Shown piece by piece: positions 1-6,701 of a DNA stretch of 34,260 nt. The notes under the pieces were generated by a model. It was given only the letters and a program-made list of their open reading frames with translations, was not told where the DNA came from and made no database searches. The number at the start of each line of letters is the position of its first letter. Positions within the stretch are counted from its first letter, which is position 1. The stretch comes from Levilactobacillus fuyuanensis. GTDB lineage: Bacteria > Bacillota > Bacilli > Lactobacillales > Lactobacillaceae. The translations under genes were made by a program, and so were the position numbers. The DNA lies in contig NZ_RHNZ01000025.1 of assembly GCF_003946395.1 (NCBI RefSeq), forward strand, positions 1-34,260, written 5' to 3'.

Positions 1-146
1 TTCATGGCCTTTTTGACTAGTCTGAATAAAGAACTGGTCTAGTAGAGCAGGTGTTGCACTTCAATTTTAAATCGAGGAGAAAAATCAAGTTCAATTATGA
101 ACTGATTTTCGCTATTCTCGTGGCACCTATTCACTCTAAATCACAC

Positions 147-194
147 AAAAAAATGGCCCCCCATTCCTGTGAATGGGCGGACCATTTTAAAATC
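147..194 (-). terminator. Rho-independent terminator of the ABC/LytTR/DUF3021 operon
   Basis: Read on the minus strand, AAAATGGTCCGCCCATTC and GAATGGGGGGCCATTTT form a long hairpin with a short ACAG-like loop, and the 3' arm runs into seven T. It lies about 100 nt after the DUF3021 stop codon. Positions 195-289 hold nothing else that I recognise. Confidence 0.85.
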
Positions 195-289
195 TAAGAA
201 ACTCCGGCTTGCTAAACAATCTCTCTGAATCTCTTTATTAGCATCTCTTAAACTCTAATAGATAACTATACACGTTCAATTAGAATTCG

Positions 290-691
290 TCAAGCTTTAT
301 TTTCATTTCGTTCGGCAATGGCCCGATTAATCTTGGTGACACGTAGGTGTTGATCCAATGTAACTGCGGCCCAAATACCGATATACACCAGGAAAAATAC
401 AATCCAAAATGTCCCTCTCGTCACCAACACAAACTGCCACCCATTGTAGAACAACATCGCTAACACTAAGGCTAACGTGCCACACAGGTGCAGGCCCAGC
501 GCCACGGGAAAGCTGAACCGGTCGCTGTCAAAAATCAGACTGACAATACCAATAGCCGCACTCATCAGTAAAATACTCAAAATACTTTTTGTGCTACTGG
601 CCGTCGGCTCCATATGACTCGCCATCAGCAGAAGGTAGGCCACCCCGCCGTAGCCCATGCCCCGCAAGGCATAGCGTATCACTTTATTCAC
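290..691 (-). CDS. DUF3021 family membrane protein
   Basis: Small integral membrane protein of 133 residues with about four hydrophobic segments and a basic C-terminal tail. It matches the DUF3021 family, whose members are typically encoded directly after a LytTR regulator; the usual idea is that the membrane protein holds or modulates the regulator, which is not shown here. The open frame extends upstream to 700, but the GTG at 691 is the better start: TAGGAGG sits 8 nt before it, while the upstream GTG overlaps that ribosome binding site. The chosen start gives the family-like N-terminus MNKVIRYALRG. It is the last gene of a four-gene minus-strand operon and has a terminator behind it. Confidence 0.8.
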   Translation of the reverse strand: MNKVIRYALRGMGYGGVAYLLLMASHMEPTASSTKSILSILLMSAAIGIVSLIFDSDRFSFPVALGLHLCGTLALVLAMLFYNGWQFVLVTRGTFWIVFFLVYIGIWAAVTLDQHLRVTKINRAIAERNENKA

Positions 692-703
692 TAGGGTCAC
701 CTC

Positions 704-1159
704 CTAAATGCCTAACCGCCGCATGAGTCCCTTCACGTATTTACGACTCACATCGGTCTTCACTTTTGCCGTCAACGTCGCCGTCATATTGCCAGAAAAG
801 CTATCCTCCAACGCCTCCAAATGATCCAAATTTAACACGCTGTGCTTTGAGACCTGCACAAAGTTCGGATTGGCCAGCCGCTGCAGTAGATGCCGTAACG
901 GTTCCTTAGTCGTCACTACCCCCGATGTCGTGTACAGAAGCAGCGTGGCGGTCTGAATTTCCGCCGAAATAATCGTGGCGACCTTGACCATCACCAGCCG
1001 ATCCGGTGTCTTCACCGCAATCATCCCCGGTTGCGTGGCCGCATAGCGATCCAAATACGCCAGTAAATCGAGCACCGCTTCCGTCTCGCTAGCGGCTTGA
1101 ACCACGACCAACGGATCTGCTGGGTCGATCTCAGAATTTTTCTCGAATTTATGCCGCAC
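704..1159 (-). CDS. LytTR-type DNA-binding transcriptional regulator
   Basis: Protein of 151 residues. The C-terminal two thirds, from about residue 45, is a LytTR DNA-binding domain, with the typical block FVQVSKHSVLNLDHLEAL followed by VSRKYVKGLM near the C-terminus. There is no receiver (REC) domain, so it is a stand-alone LytTR protein and not a classical two-component response regulator. The start is GTG with AGGAGG 8 nt upstream. The gap to the DUF3021 gene is about a dozen bases, and the upstream neighbour is an ABC permease gene. LytTR/DUF3021 pairs in Firmicutes often control a linked ABC transporter, so autoregulation of this operon is likely but inferred. Confidence 0.85.
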   Translation of the reverse strand: MRHKFEKNSEIDPADPLVVVQAASETEAVLDLLAYLDRYAATQPGMIAVKTPDRLVMVKVATIISAEIQTATLLLYTTSGVVTTKEPLRHLLQRLANPNFVQVSKHSVLNLDHLEALEDSFSGNMTATLTAKVKTDVSRKYVKGLMRRLGI

Positions 1160-1178
1160 GCACCACGCCTCCTACCTG

Positions 1179-2054
1179 CTACTGTTTCCGCAATCGGCGC
1201 CGCTGGTGGTACTGCTTCGCCCAAGTTGGGCCCACCGTCAATATCACCGCACCGATAAAGATTAACCCTATTATGTGGTAAGTTGCGGACGGGGTCAACA
1301 GTCCCGACCAATCGAGACGGATGCCCATTAACTTTTCAAAATTCAACCGCGCCACCGGAGCATGTCGAAAGATTGTGTCCAGCCGATCATCCATTAAAAG
1401 TTGCCGATACAACGCGGCCACGTAGCTGCCTGGTGTGAGTTTGACAAGGTACTGGGCAAAGGTCGGCAACAGCCCAATAGGAATGTAGGTACCAACTAAA
1501 AAACCAGCCGCAGTCCCGACAATCGAGCCAAGTTTACTTAGATTAGTCACCGTCCGAACCCCCTGAATCAGGATGGCATTCACGGTCGTCGCTAGCAATG
1601 CGCTCACCACCATGAGTCCCAGAACATTGATTGCCTGGGAAATGGTAACCGTCACGTGATCCGTGAGTGCAAAGTCACCCAACATGATGGCAAACATGGC
1701 CACTTGCATTATCACGCCAATCACTGCTGCACTTAATAAATAGCTCAGTTGTAGCCGTAACGGGCCGGCATCGGTCAACTGTAGGTCCGCCGTCACGTGC
1801 TTTTCCCGGTCGATAACCATCTGTGAAAGGCTGGTCAGAGTCGTCGTAATCCCAGTAATTGCCAGCGTTCCCCCAATCAGCCACAAATCTAGCAGGCGGG
1901 TTGCGTGCGGAACGTGAGACCAGCTATTTAGCATGTTCAGTTTCAGGAAAATAAGGTATAGCACAAATGAAATCAACGCCCCCATCAGGGAGAAGAAGAC
2001 GCCGCTCCAATTGCGGAAGTATAACAACAGATTCCGTTTTATCATGGCTAACAT
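1179..2054 (-). CDS. ABC-2 type transporter permease
   Basis: Integral membrane protein of 291 residues with about six hydrophobic segments in the ABC-2 permease pattern: an N-terminal basic stretch (MIKRNLLLYFRN), a first membrane helix, then clustered helices around residues 55-85, 105-130, 140-170 and 185-205, and a last one near the C-terminus. It would form the membrane channel for the ATPase encoded immediately upstream, with one base between the ATPase stop and this ATG. The substrate cannot be read from sequence; drug, bacteriocin or lipid export are all compatible with the family. A second in-frame ATG three codons later is an alternative start. Confidence 0.85.
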   Translation of the reverse strand: MLAMIKRNLLLYFRNWSGVFFSLMGALISFVLYLIFLKLNMLNSWSHVPHATRLLDLWLIGGTLAITGITTTLTSLSQMVIDREKHVTADLQLTDAGPLRLQLSYLLSAAVIGVIMQVAMFAIMLGDFALTDHVTVTISQAINVLGLMVVSALLATTVNAILIQGVRTVTNLSKLGSIVGTAAGFLVGTYIPIGLLPTFAQYLVKLTPGSYVAALYRQLLMDDRLDTIFRHAPVARLNFEKLMGIRLDWSGLLTPSATYHIIGLIFIGAVILTVGPTWAKQYHQRRRLRKQ

Positions 2055-2055
2055 G

Positions 2056-2916
2056 TTAACGCATCTCCCTTCCAGTCAGGGCGAGAAAGGCATCGTCCAT
2101 CGTCCCCGGTCGAAACTCAAAGGTCGTAATCAACTCTCGGTTAGTCGTTAACACCTCGAGGGCGTCCTGCGGTGAGGACAGTTTGAAGATTAAACGATTG
2201 CCGTCACACTCTGTCGGCGCCACAGTAAGCCGAGCCCGCAACCGGTCGACATCTGAGCTTGTCACCTGCAAAACGTCTTCAGCGTACCGCGTCTTGATAG
2301 CCGTCGCGGTCCCAGCCGCAACCAAGCTACCGTGATCAATGATATAGACACTATCCGCCGCATCGGCCTCGTCTAGGTAGTGCGTCGTCAAGACAACCGT
2401 CAGTTCGCGGGTTCGCTGCAGGTGGCGCAGAAGATCCCAGATGGCCGTTCGCGTTTGAATATCCAGTCCGGTCGTGGGCTCATCTAAAAACAAGATGTCG
2501 GGATCGTTCAACAGAGCCCGCGCAATGTCCACCCGCCGCTTCTGTCCCCCAGACAAGGTGCCGTACTGTTGGTGAGCAAAGGCCGTCAAGCCCAGCTCTG
2601 CACTGACTGCCGCTACTTTCGTCTTGGCGACGTGCCGGTACTGCTTGGCCCGAATCTGTAAGTTTTCTGTCACCGTTAACCGCTCGTCCAGCACGCTATT
2701 CTGAAAGACAACACCCCGTTTGACCTGATCCGCATAGCTCACCTGGCCCAGACTCGGTGTCGTCAGGCCAATCAGAAGATTCATCGTCGTGGACTTGCCC
2801 GCGCCGTTGGGCCCCAGTAGCGCCGTAAAACTCCCCCGCCCAATCTGCAAGTTCAAGCCATTGACCGCAACGTGACTACCAAAGGTTTTTGTTAAGTGCT
2901 TCGCTTCTAATAACAT
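2056..2916 (-). CDS. ABC transporter ATP-binding protein
   Basis: ATPase subunit of an ABC-2 exporter. It has Walker A GPNGAGKST, the signature LSGGQKRRVDIARAL, Walker B ILFLDEPTTGLD and the switch His in TTHYLDEAD. A C-terminal domain of about 80 residues resembles the DrrA/CcmA-like extension. The frame is open to 2925, but the first ATG overlaps the ribosome binding site (AGGAGATG). The ATG at 2916, nine bases after GGAG, fits better and gives MLLEAKHLTKTFG. It is the first gene of the ATPase - permease - LytTR - DUF3021 operon. No convincing promoter was found in the 100 nt upstream. Confidence 0.88.
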   Translation of the reverse strand: MLLEAKHLTKTFGSHVAVNGLNLQIGRGSFTALLGPNGAGKSTTMNLLIGLTTPSLGQVSYADQVKRGVVFQNSVLDERLTVTENLQIRAKQYRHVAKTKVAAVSAELGLTAFAHQQYGTLSGGQKRRVDIARALLNDPDILFLDEPTTGLDIQTRTAIWDLLRHLQRTRELTVVLTTHYLDEADAADSVYIIDHGSLVAAGTATAIKTRYAEDVLQVTSSDVDRLRARLTVAPTECDGNRLIFKLSSPQDALEVLTTNRELITTFEFRPGTMDDAFLALTGREMR

Positions 2917-3020
2917 CTGTCCCATCTCCTATGCCGCTAAGAATAGGCCCAATTGGCTAAGTTGTCTGGGACTCGGGGATAAGTGGCTGGTGCGGCTTGA
3001 TGAGTGGTCGAAAATGGCCG

Positions 3021-3061
3021 TTAAAAAGCGTACCCGTTAGAAGTGATCTAACGGGTACGCT
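3021..3061 (-). terminator. Perfect 15-bp inverted repeat, terminator of the HicB-like gene and repeat copy A
   Basis: AGCGTACCCGTTAGA (3027-3041) and TCTAACGGGTACGCT (3047-3061) are perfectly complementary around a 5-nt loop. On the minus strand the stem is followed by TTTTT, so it can terminate transcription coming from the HicB-like gene. A related inverted repeat with similar flanks lies at 6213-6247, so this is also a small dispersed repeat. The rest of 2926-3160 shows no gene. Confidence 0.75.
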
Positions 3062-3160
3062 GCTGAATAACGATTGCTTTTGTAGGACACTTTTTCTTGA
3101 AACGAAATGATTCTTGGATGATTGAAATAGAAAGTAACATCATTTTTCTTGATTTTCGAA

Positions 3161-3616
3161 CTAAGCTTCCAGCTTTGCTTTTAAGGCTTCCGTTAACACT
3201 TGTGAGACGTTTACCTTCCGCTCTTTTGCCATCACGTTCAAATATTCTGGAATCGTGACATTTTTACGAATAGTCCGAGAATACTTCATCCTAAACCCAG
3301 CGAAATCAACGGAAACATAGACAAGCGTTTCGCCATCTTTTAATTTGATATCTTCAGGCTGGGATGGCTTCGGATACTGCGTCTTGTCCGACAATAAATT
3401 ACCAATCAGGTCTTCTGTCATCGTCACAGCATTTAAAGTATCTGTTCCTTGGGTATAGCCACCTTGCAGATCAGGAACTTGCACAAAAATATACGCATCA
3501 TCTTTGCTAAAATGGCTGGATAGATCACTAAGTCCTTCTTCATTAAAAGCCAAGCAGGAAACCTGCGATTTCAATTGCAGGATGAATGCTAGAATTTTAC
3601 GCTTTACGAAACGCAC
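3161..3616 (-). CDS. HicB-like antitoxin, N-terminus replaced by IS sequence
   Basis: The C-terminal 125 or so residues match the HicB antitoxin family: a partial RNase H-like fold with VQVPDLQGGYTQG, then a C-terminal ribbon-helix-helix segment (NVTIPEYLNVMAKERKVNVSQVLTEAL) that would bind DNA. HicB normally begins about ten residues before the FNEEG segment. Here that point falls at the left end of an IS element (about 3546), and the first 22 or so codons of the open frame are IS end sequence. The apparent GTG start at 3616 has only a poor ribosome binding site. No hicA toxin gene is visible. It is probably a broken orphan antitoxin and may not be expressed. Confidence 0.6.
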   Translation of the reverse strand: MRFVKRKILAFILQLKSQVSCLAFNEEGLSDLSSHFSKDDAYIFVQVPDLQGGYTQGTDTLNAVTMTEDLIGNLLSDKTQYPKPSQPEDIKLKDGETLVYVSVDFAGFRMKYSRTIRKNVTIPEYLNVMAKERKVNVSQVLTEALKAKLEA

Positions 3617-3643
3617 GTTCCCCTATCTAGTGGCTAAGCATGG

Positions 3644-3649
3644 TATACT
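3644..3649 (+). promoter_or_regulatory. Extended -10 promoter element for tnpB
   Basis: TATACT preceded by TGG gives an extended -10 motif, 28 nt before the tnpB start. No good -35 was found. The gene has a strong ribosome binding site, AGGGGAGG, six bases before a TTG start. Confidence 0.45.
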
Positions 3650-3676
3650 TAGACCAATCTTCAGGGGAGGTAGCTA

Positions 3677-4897
3677 TTGGTTAAATTAGGCCGAACGATT
3701 AAATTACGACTCTATCCAGACAACAATCAGTCGGCAGATTTCTTAACAATGAGCCGAGAGTACCAGCGATTAGCTAACATTGTCAGTCAATGGATATTTG
3801 ACCATGATTTTCCGTTAAGTTGGTTAAAAATCAATCACCAGCTGTACCAAGTTCTCAGACAGAAATCACAGTTGAACAGTCAGATGGTCCAGTCTGTTTT
3901 TCGGACGGTCGCAGCGCGGTACAAAGCTGTTCAGGAACAGATGAAACAACATCCTTACCGTTATAAGAACGAGGGCAACAAATGGGTTCAAGTTCCCAGG
4001 GACTTGACTTGGTTGGTGAAACCCATCCATTTTCGTCGACCACAGGCAGATTTAGTTCGTCAAAGAAATTATTCTTTTGTGGATGAGATGAAACGAATCT
4101 CAATCACCACCCTGGGTAAGCGGACGAAACTGTACTTTACCGATAAAGGCTTCGAAGACTATTTTCACGGAAATTGGAAACTTGGTACCGCAAAATTAGT
4201 CCATAATTGTGGCAAGTGGTTTCTACACATTGGTGTCACGCGGGAAGTTAGTGACTTTAATGCTAAGGATAGCCCTAAAATCGTAGGAATTGACCGTGGC
4301 CTGCGCTTTCTAGCAACCACCTTTGATAGTGCGGGAAAGACGCTATTCTTTGACGGTCAAAAAGTCTTATATAAGCGGAAGAAGTTCCTAGAGACCCGTC
4401 GACAACTACAAAGAAAAAGTACCAAGTCTGCCAAGAAGAAGTTAAAGCAACTAGCTCAACGAGAGAACCGCTGGATGACCGATGTGAATCATTGGTTAGC
4501 TAAGACACTCGTTACGGCATATGGATCGCATACGCTTTTTGTTTTGGAAGATTTAACTAATGTGACATTCAACACCGATGACCTGCCTAAGTCCTTACGA
4601 AACAGCCATCGTTCCTGGTCTTTCTTCCAGCTAGGATCTTTCTTAACGTATAAAGCTCAGGCCATTCAGAGTATTGTTGTGAAGGTTAATCCAGCGTTCA
4701 CCTCACAGAGATGCCCTAAATGTGGCATGGTCGAGAAAACTAATCGCCATCACGAGGCTCACGAATATTGGTGTGAACAATGCCAGTATCGTTGTAATGA
4801 TGACCGATTAGGGGCAATGAATATTAAGATGCTTGGACAAGATTGGTTGAGCGGCGTCAAGCACCCAAAGATTACAAAATTAACGACTATTAGGTAG
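3677..4897 (+). CDS. tnpB: TnpB, RNA-guided endonuclease of an IS200/IS605-family element
   Basis: Protein of 406 residues with an intact TnpB layout. The N-terminal helix-turn-helix/WED region begins LGRTIKLRLYP. The RuvC-like nuclease has Asp206 in GIDRGL, Glu291 in FVLEDL and Asp376 in DDRLGAMNI. The zinc finger is C346-x2-C349 and C366-x2-C369. TnpB proteins cut DNA next to a short motif using the omega RNA encoded at the element's right end and help keep the element in the genome. The start is TTG with AGGGGAGG six bases upstream. The last RuvC motif is DRLGAMNI where DxNAxxNI is common, but the catalytic Asp is retained. No frameshift or stop is seen. Confidence 0.9.
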   Translation: MVKLGRTIKLRLYPDNNQSADFLTMSREYQRLANIVSQWIFDHDFPLSWLKINHQLYQVLRQKSQLNSQMVQSVFRTVAARYKAVQEQMKQHPYRYKNEGNKWVQVPRDLTWLVKPIHFRRPQADLVRQRNYSFVDEMKRISITTLGKRTKLYFTDKGFEDYFHGNWKLGTAKLVHNCGKWFLHIGVTREVSDFNAKDSPKIVGIDRGLRFLATTFDSAGKTLFFDGQKVLYKRKKFLETRRQLQRKSTKSAKKKLKQLAQRENRWMTDVNHWLAKTLVTAYGSHTLFVLEDLTNVTFNTDDLPKSLRNSHRSWSFFQLGSFLTYKAQAIQSIVVKVNPAFTSQRCPKCGMVEKTNRHHEAHEYWCEQCQYRCNDDRLGAMNIKMLGQDWLSGVKHPKITKLTTIR

Positions 4898-5037
4898 ATC
4901 CTGATAGTTAAATGGGTAGCTGTCAATTACCCGATGATGTTGCCACTACGAGTAGGAGTGCTTAACAGGCATGTTGGACTACTGTGTCGTCAGACACGTG
5001 AGTGACAAGCCTCTGAATTCATTCAGGGGCAATTGAC
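4898..5037 (+). ncRNA. Predicted omega (reRNA) RNA of the tnpB-only element
   Basis: The non-coding segment between the tnpB stop and the element's right end. It contains GGGTA/TACCC and CCTCTGAA/TTCAGGGG hairpins. In characterised TnpB systems this region is transcribed with or after tnpB, and the RNA continues past the element end so that flanking host DNA becomes the guide. Here the guide would begin just after TTGAC, with CAGTACTCTGAGTATCTC. Assigned from position and hairpins, not from a covariance model. Confidence 0.5.
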
Positions 5038-5389
5038 CAGTACTCTGAGTATCTCCTGTCATATACTCCCAAGGATTGACGACCTCCCCCTTTGTCGTCC
5101 ATCGGCGGTTCACGTGACTATTCCTTTTATCTTGGTGATGCATAGTCAACGCCCGGTGCTTGTAGGTTTCAAAACGCTCACCACTCTTACTGTAAAGACT
5201 CCGATACTTATTTCGTAGCGTCGGATAACAAAGCAACCAACTCAGAAATATCCAGATAGTGAAATAGGTGACGGGAATCGTCCAGCCAGTCCGGGTACGT
5301 TCCAGATTCCAGGTCAACAGGACTAGCATGATAAACACACCTTTTAGTAGGGTTAACACGTAGCGCCAGATTATTTGCCAATTTGTCAT
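4979..5389 (-). CDS. Unidentified membrane protein, C-terminus running into the IS right end
   Basis: Open frame of 136 residues that I do not recognise. Two hydrophobic segments at about residues 8-26 and 38-56 suggest a small bitopic or hairpin membrane protein with a long basic cytoplasmic tail. The final 17 or so residues (from about PLNEFRGLS) are encoded by the right end of the tnpB element, so the original C-terminus is missing. The start ATG has a weak GGCGGGG ribosome binding site. The other side of the IS continues with a HicB-like gene that is not related to this frame, so the IS does not interrupt one single gene. Confidence 0.5.
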   Translation of the reverse strand: MTNWQIIWRYVLTLLKGVFIMLVLLTWNLERTRTGWTIPVTYFTIWIFLSWLLCYPTLRNKYRSLYSKSGERFETYKHRALTMHHQDKRNSHVNRRWTTKGEVVNPWEYMTGDTQSTGQLPLNEFRGLSLTCLTTQ

Positions 5390-5476
5390 GGATTATCCCC
5401 GCCTTCTCAGATATTGCAACGCCATAAGTTACTTGGCTTACATTTTTGATTTATAAAATGATTACGTGTCTCAGTA

Positions 5477-6079
5477 CTAGCCTTCAAAATGATAAGTCAA
5501 CTCTTCTGCAGTATATGGCCGATCCTTACGGGCAGGTTCCAAAAAGCTATCTCCGACCTTAATGCCACAAGCACGTGCCACCGTAATCGCAAACTCACGA
5601 AAGAATTGGAAACTTGATGAGATTATGCCATTGTCCGAAACGACCGGCTGACGGACTAAGTTTTGTTTCGGGATGAACGGATTATTTTCATATGTTTCTT
5701 CAAAAATCCCACCCGTAAATTTCGTATCCGCCAAGAGCCCCGCCTTCGCTAGTAGAATTGGTGAACTCGACATAGCCGCAATAATTGGCCGTTTACCCGC
5801 TGTCTTCAGTTGTGCTAGAAAAGCTGCGTTACGGACATCACTTAGCGGTACGTGATAATCGTCAATTCCTGGGAGAATCAACAAGTCATAATCTAGCAGC
5901 ACAACCTGCGAAAAGTCCTTCTGTGCCAAAACCACCATAGAATCTTCTCCCGTATACGCCTTGGATTCTGCAGCAACTGTCGTCATTTCCCAATCATCCT
6001 GAAAGGCCAAAATTTCTGTTAACGCTGCAATCTCAAAATTACAAAAACCAGGATATAACATGACTAAAAATCGTTTCAT
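5477..6079 (-). CDS. DJ-1/PfpI family protein with Ser in the nucleophile position
   Basis: Class I glutamine amidotransferase-like protein of the DJ-1/ThiJ/PfpI superfamily, about 200 residues. The fold marks are the N-terminal strand FLVMLYPGF, DLLILPGID, and the nucleophile elbow IIAAMSSSPILLAKAGLL. Active members have AxCxxP at the elbow; here Ser (residue 104 from the chosen start) aligns with the Cys, so the usual Cys-dependent chemistry is doubtful. The frame is open to 6094, but the ATG at 6079 has GGAGG eight bases before it, whereas the upstream ATG overlaps that site. It is monocistronic. Function is unknown; stress-related chaperone, glyoxalase or regulator roles are possible in the family. 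Confidence 0.75.
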   Translation of the reverse strand: MKRFLVMLYPGFCNFEIAALTEILAFQDDWEMTTVAAESKAYTGEDSMVVLAQKDFSQVVLLDYDLLILPGIDDYHVPLSDVRNAAFLAQLKTAGKRPIIAAMSSSPILLAKAGLLADTKFTGGIFEETYENNPFIPKQNLVRQPVVSDNGIISSSFQFFREFAITVARACGIKVGDSFLEPARKDRPYTAEELTYHFEG

Positions 6080-6212
6080 GACCAGCACCTCCATTTATTA
6101 TATTTCTCTCATAATATCATCTTGCTTTAATCAAGTAAATAAAGACTAGCCTTCTAGTTCAGGCCAGCTGTCTTACTAGAACTTGGTGTATGATTGAATG
6201 CGACACTTAAAC

Positions 6213-6247
6213 AGCGTACCCGCTAGAACTAGCCTAACGCGTACGCT
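6213..6247. repeat. Inverted repeat copy B, related to 3027-3061
   Basis: AGCGTACCCGCTAG (6213-6226) and CTAACGCGTACGCT (6234-6247) form an imperfect hairpin. Stem and right flank (GCTGCTGAAT...TTTGTA) match the palindrome at 3027-3061. The run of A upstream of copy A is not kept, so copy B is a poorer terminator. It lies between the DJ-1 gene and the type I toxin transcript. Confidence 0.65.
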
Positions 6248-6367
6248 GCTGAATGATAACTATATTTGTAAGGCGTCTCATCTAAAGAATGCTTTCATTT
6301 CTGATACACTTGATCAGGCAAGGGGTTTTATGTGCGGGGGCTGTCTTTCCCTTTCGAGGTGAGGTCT

Positions 6368-6403
6368 ATGGAAAATTCCGAAGAAAGGTTTCACGACCCG
6401 TGA
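6368..6403 (+). CDS. Leader ORF coupled to the toxin gene
   Basis: Eleven-residue open frame MENSEERFHDP with GAGGTGAGG ahead of its ATG. Its TGA stop overlaps the toxin GTG start as GTGA, the classical geometry for translational coupling. The toxin's own upstream sequence (AAAGG, 11 bases away) is a poor ribosome binding site, so the leader may control toxin translation. No known homology; very short, so only moderately sure. Confidence 0.45.
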   Translation: MENSEERFHDP

Positions 6404-6483
6404 GTGTTTTTCGAACGCTATCGTTAATGCTGGCATTTGCAACATTAATGATTCTTATCGATCGCCATAACGATCGCAAATAA
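6400..6483 (+). CDS. TxpA/BsrG-like type I toxin peptide (annotated in lactobacilli as putative holin-like toxin)
   Basis: Peptide of 27 residues beginning (V/M)SVFRTLSLMLAFATL and ending in a charged tail DRHNDRK. The pattern M-S/T-V-Y/F-x-x-L-x-x-M-x-x-F followed by one membrane helix and a basic end is that of the Bacillus TxpA/BsrG peptides and the lactobacillar holin-like toxins. Such peptides insert in the membrane and are silenced by an antisense RNA that overlaps the 3' end of the toxin mRNA. A longer in-frame start at 6289 exists, but it would fuse an unrelated 37-residue leader. An IS element begins only 61 bases after the stop. Confidence 0.65.
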   Translation: MSVFRTLSLMLAFATLMILIDRHNDRK

Positions 6484-6520
6484 AAAAGCCGCCCCCATAA
6501 CTTTGATCGGTTAGGGCGAC
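6482..6520 (-). terminator. Terminator reading toward the toxin gene, likely end of an antisense RNA
   Basis: On the minus strand GTCGCCCTAAC and GTTATGGGGGCGGC pair, followed by TTTTTT that touches the toxin stop codon. A minus-strand transcript entering from the right (an antitoxin RNA, or read-through from the IS element's tnpB/omega RNA) would end here, overlapping the toxin 3' untranslated region. On the plus strand there is no T-run. Confidence 0.6.
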
Positions 6521-6544
6521 CTGTCGTCAGAACTGTCTCCGCTC

Positions 6545-6701
6545 GTCAACCACGCCCGTTTAAAAACGGACGCTTGCGAGAACCACACCCCATGGCATGG
6601 TGACCACAATTTGCTTAGATACAGCGATTGCCTACGAAGAGGACTTATCCGCTAATTACCAAAGCCTTTTAGGTCCGCAGGTTGCTAGACGGACTCGTTT
6701 T
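6545..6701 (-). ncRNA. Predicted omega (reRNA) RNA of the IS605-type element
   Basis: The non-coding stretch between the tnpB stop and the right end of the element, with the terminal hairpin CGTCCGTTT/AAACGGGCG. By analogy with characterised TnpB loci it encodes the guide scaffold. The guide would be the host flank after TTGAC, GAGCGGAGACAGTTCTGACG on the minus strand, which lies just downstream of the type I toxin gene. Confidence 0.5.

Larger units (their letters stand above)
3546..5037 (+). mobile_element. IS200/IS605-family element carrying only tnpB
   Basis: Element of about 1.5 kb defined by its single CDS (TnpB) and subterminal structures. The left end starts near AAAGCCAAGCAGG, contains a hairpin CCTGCGA/TTGCAGG around a TTTCAA loop (3562-3581) and then GATGAATGC. 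The right end has an 8-bp hairpin CCTCTGAA/TTCAGGGG (5010-5029) followed by AATTGAC. The second element at 6545-8516 has the same left-end layout with the same 44-nt spacing, and a right-end hairpin also followed by TTGAC. There are no terminal inverted repeats and no target duplication, as usual for this family. No tnpA is present, so mobility would need a transposase in trans. The exact end bases are uncertain by a few nucleotides. Confidence 0.8.

Noticed and set aside
1-70. Fragments FMAFLTSLNKELV and RAGVALQF ending in stops at the left edge
   Set aside because: They might be the C-terminus of a transposase or another gene, but too few residues are visible to support any call.
2926-3020. 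Promoter for the ABC/LytTR operon
   Set aside because: No pair of hexamers with acceptable spacing could be found by eye, so none is reported.
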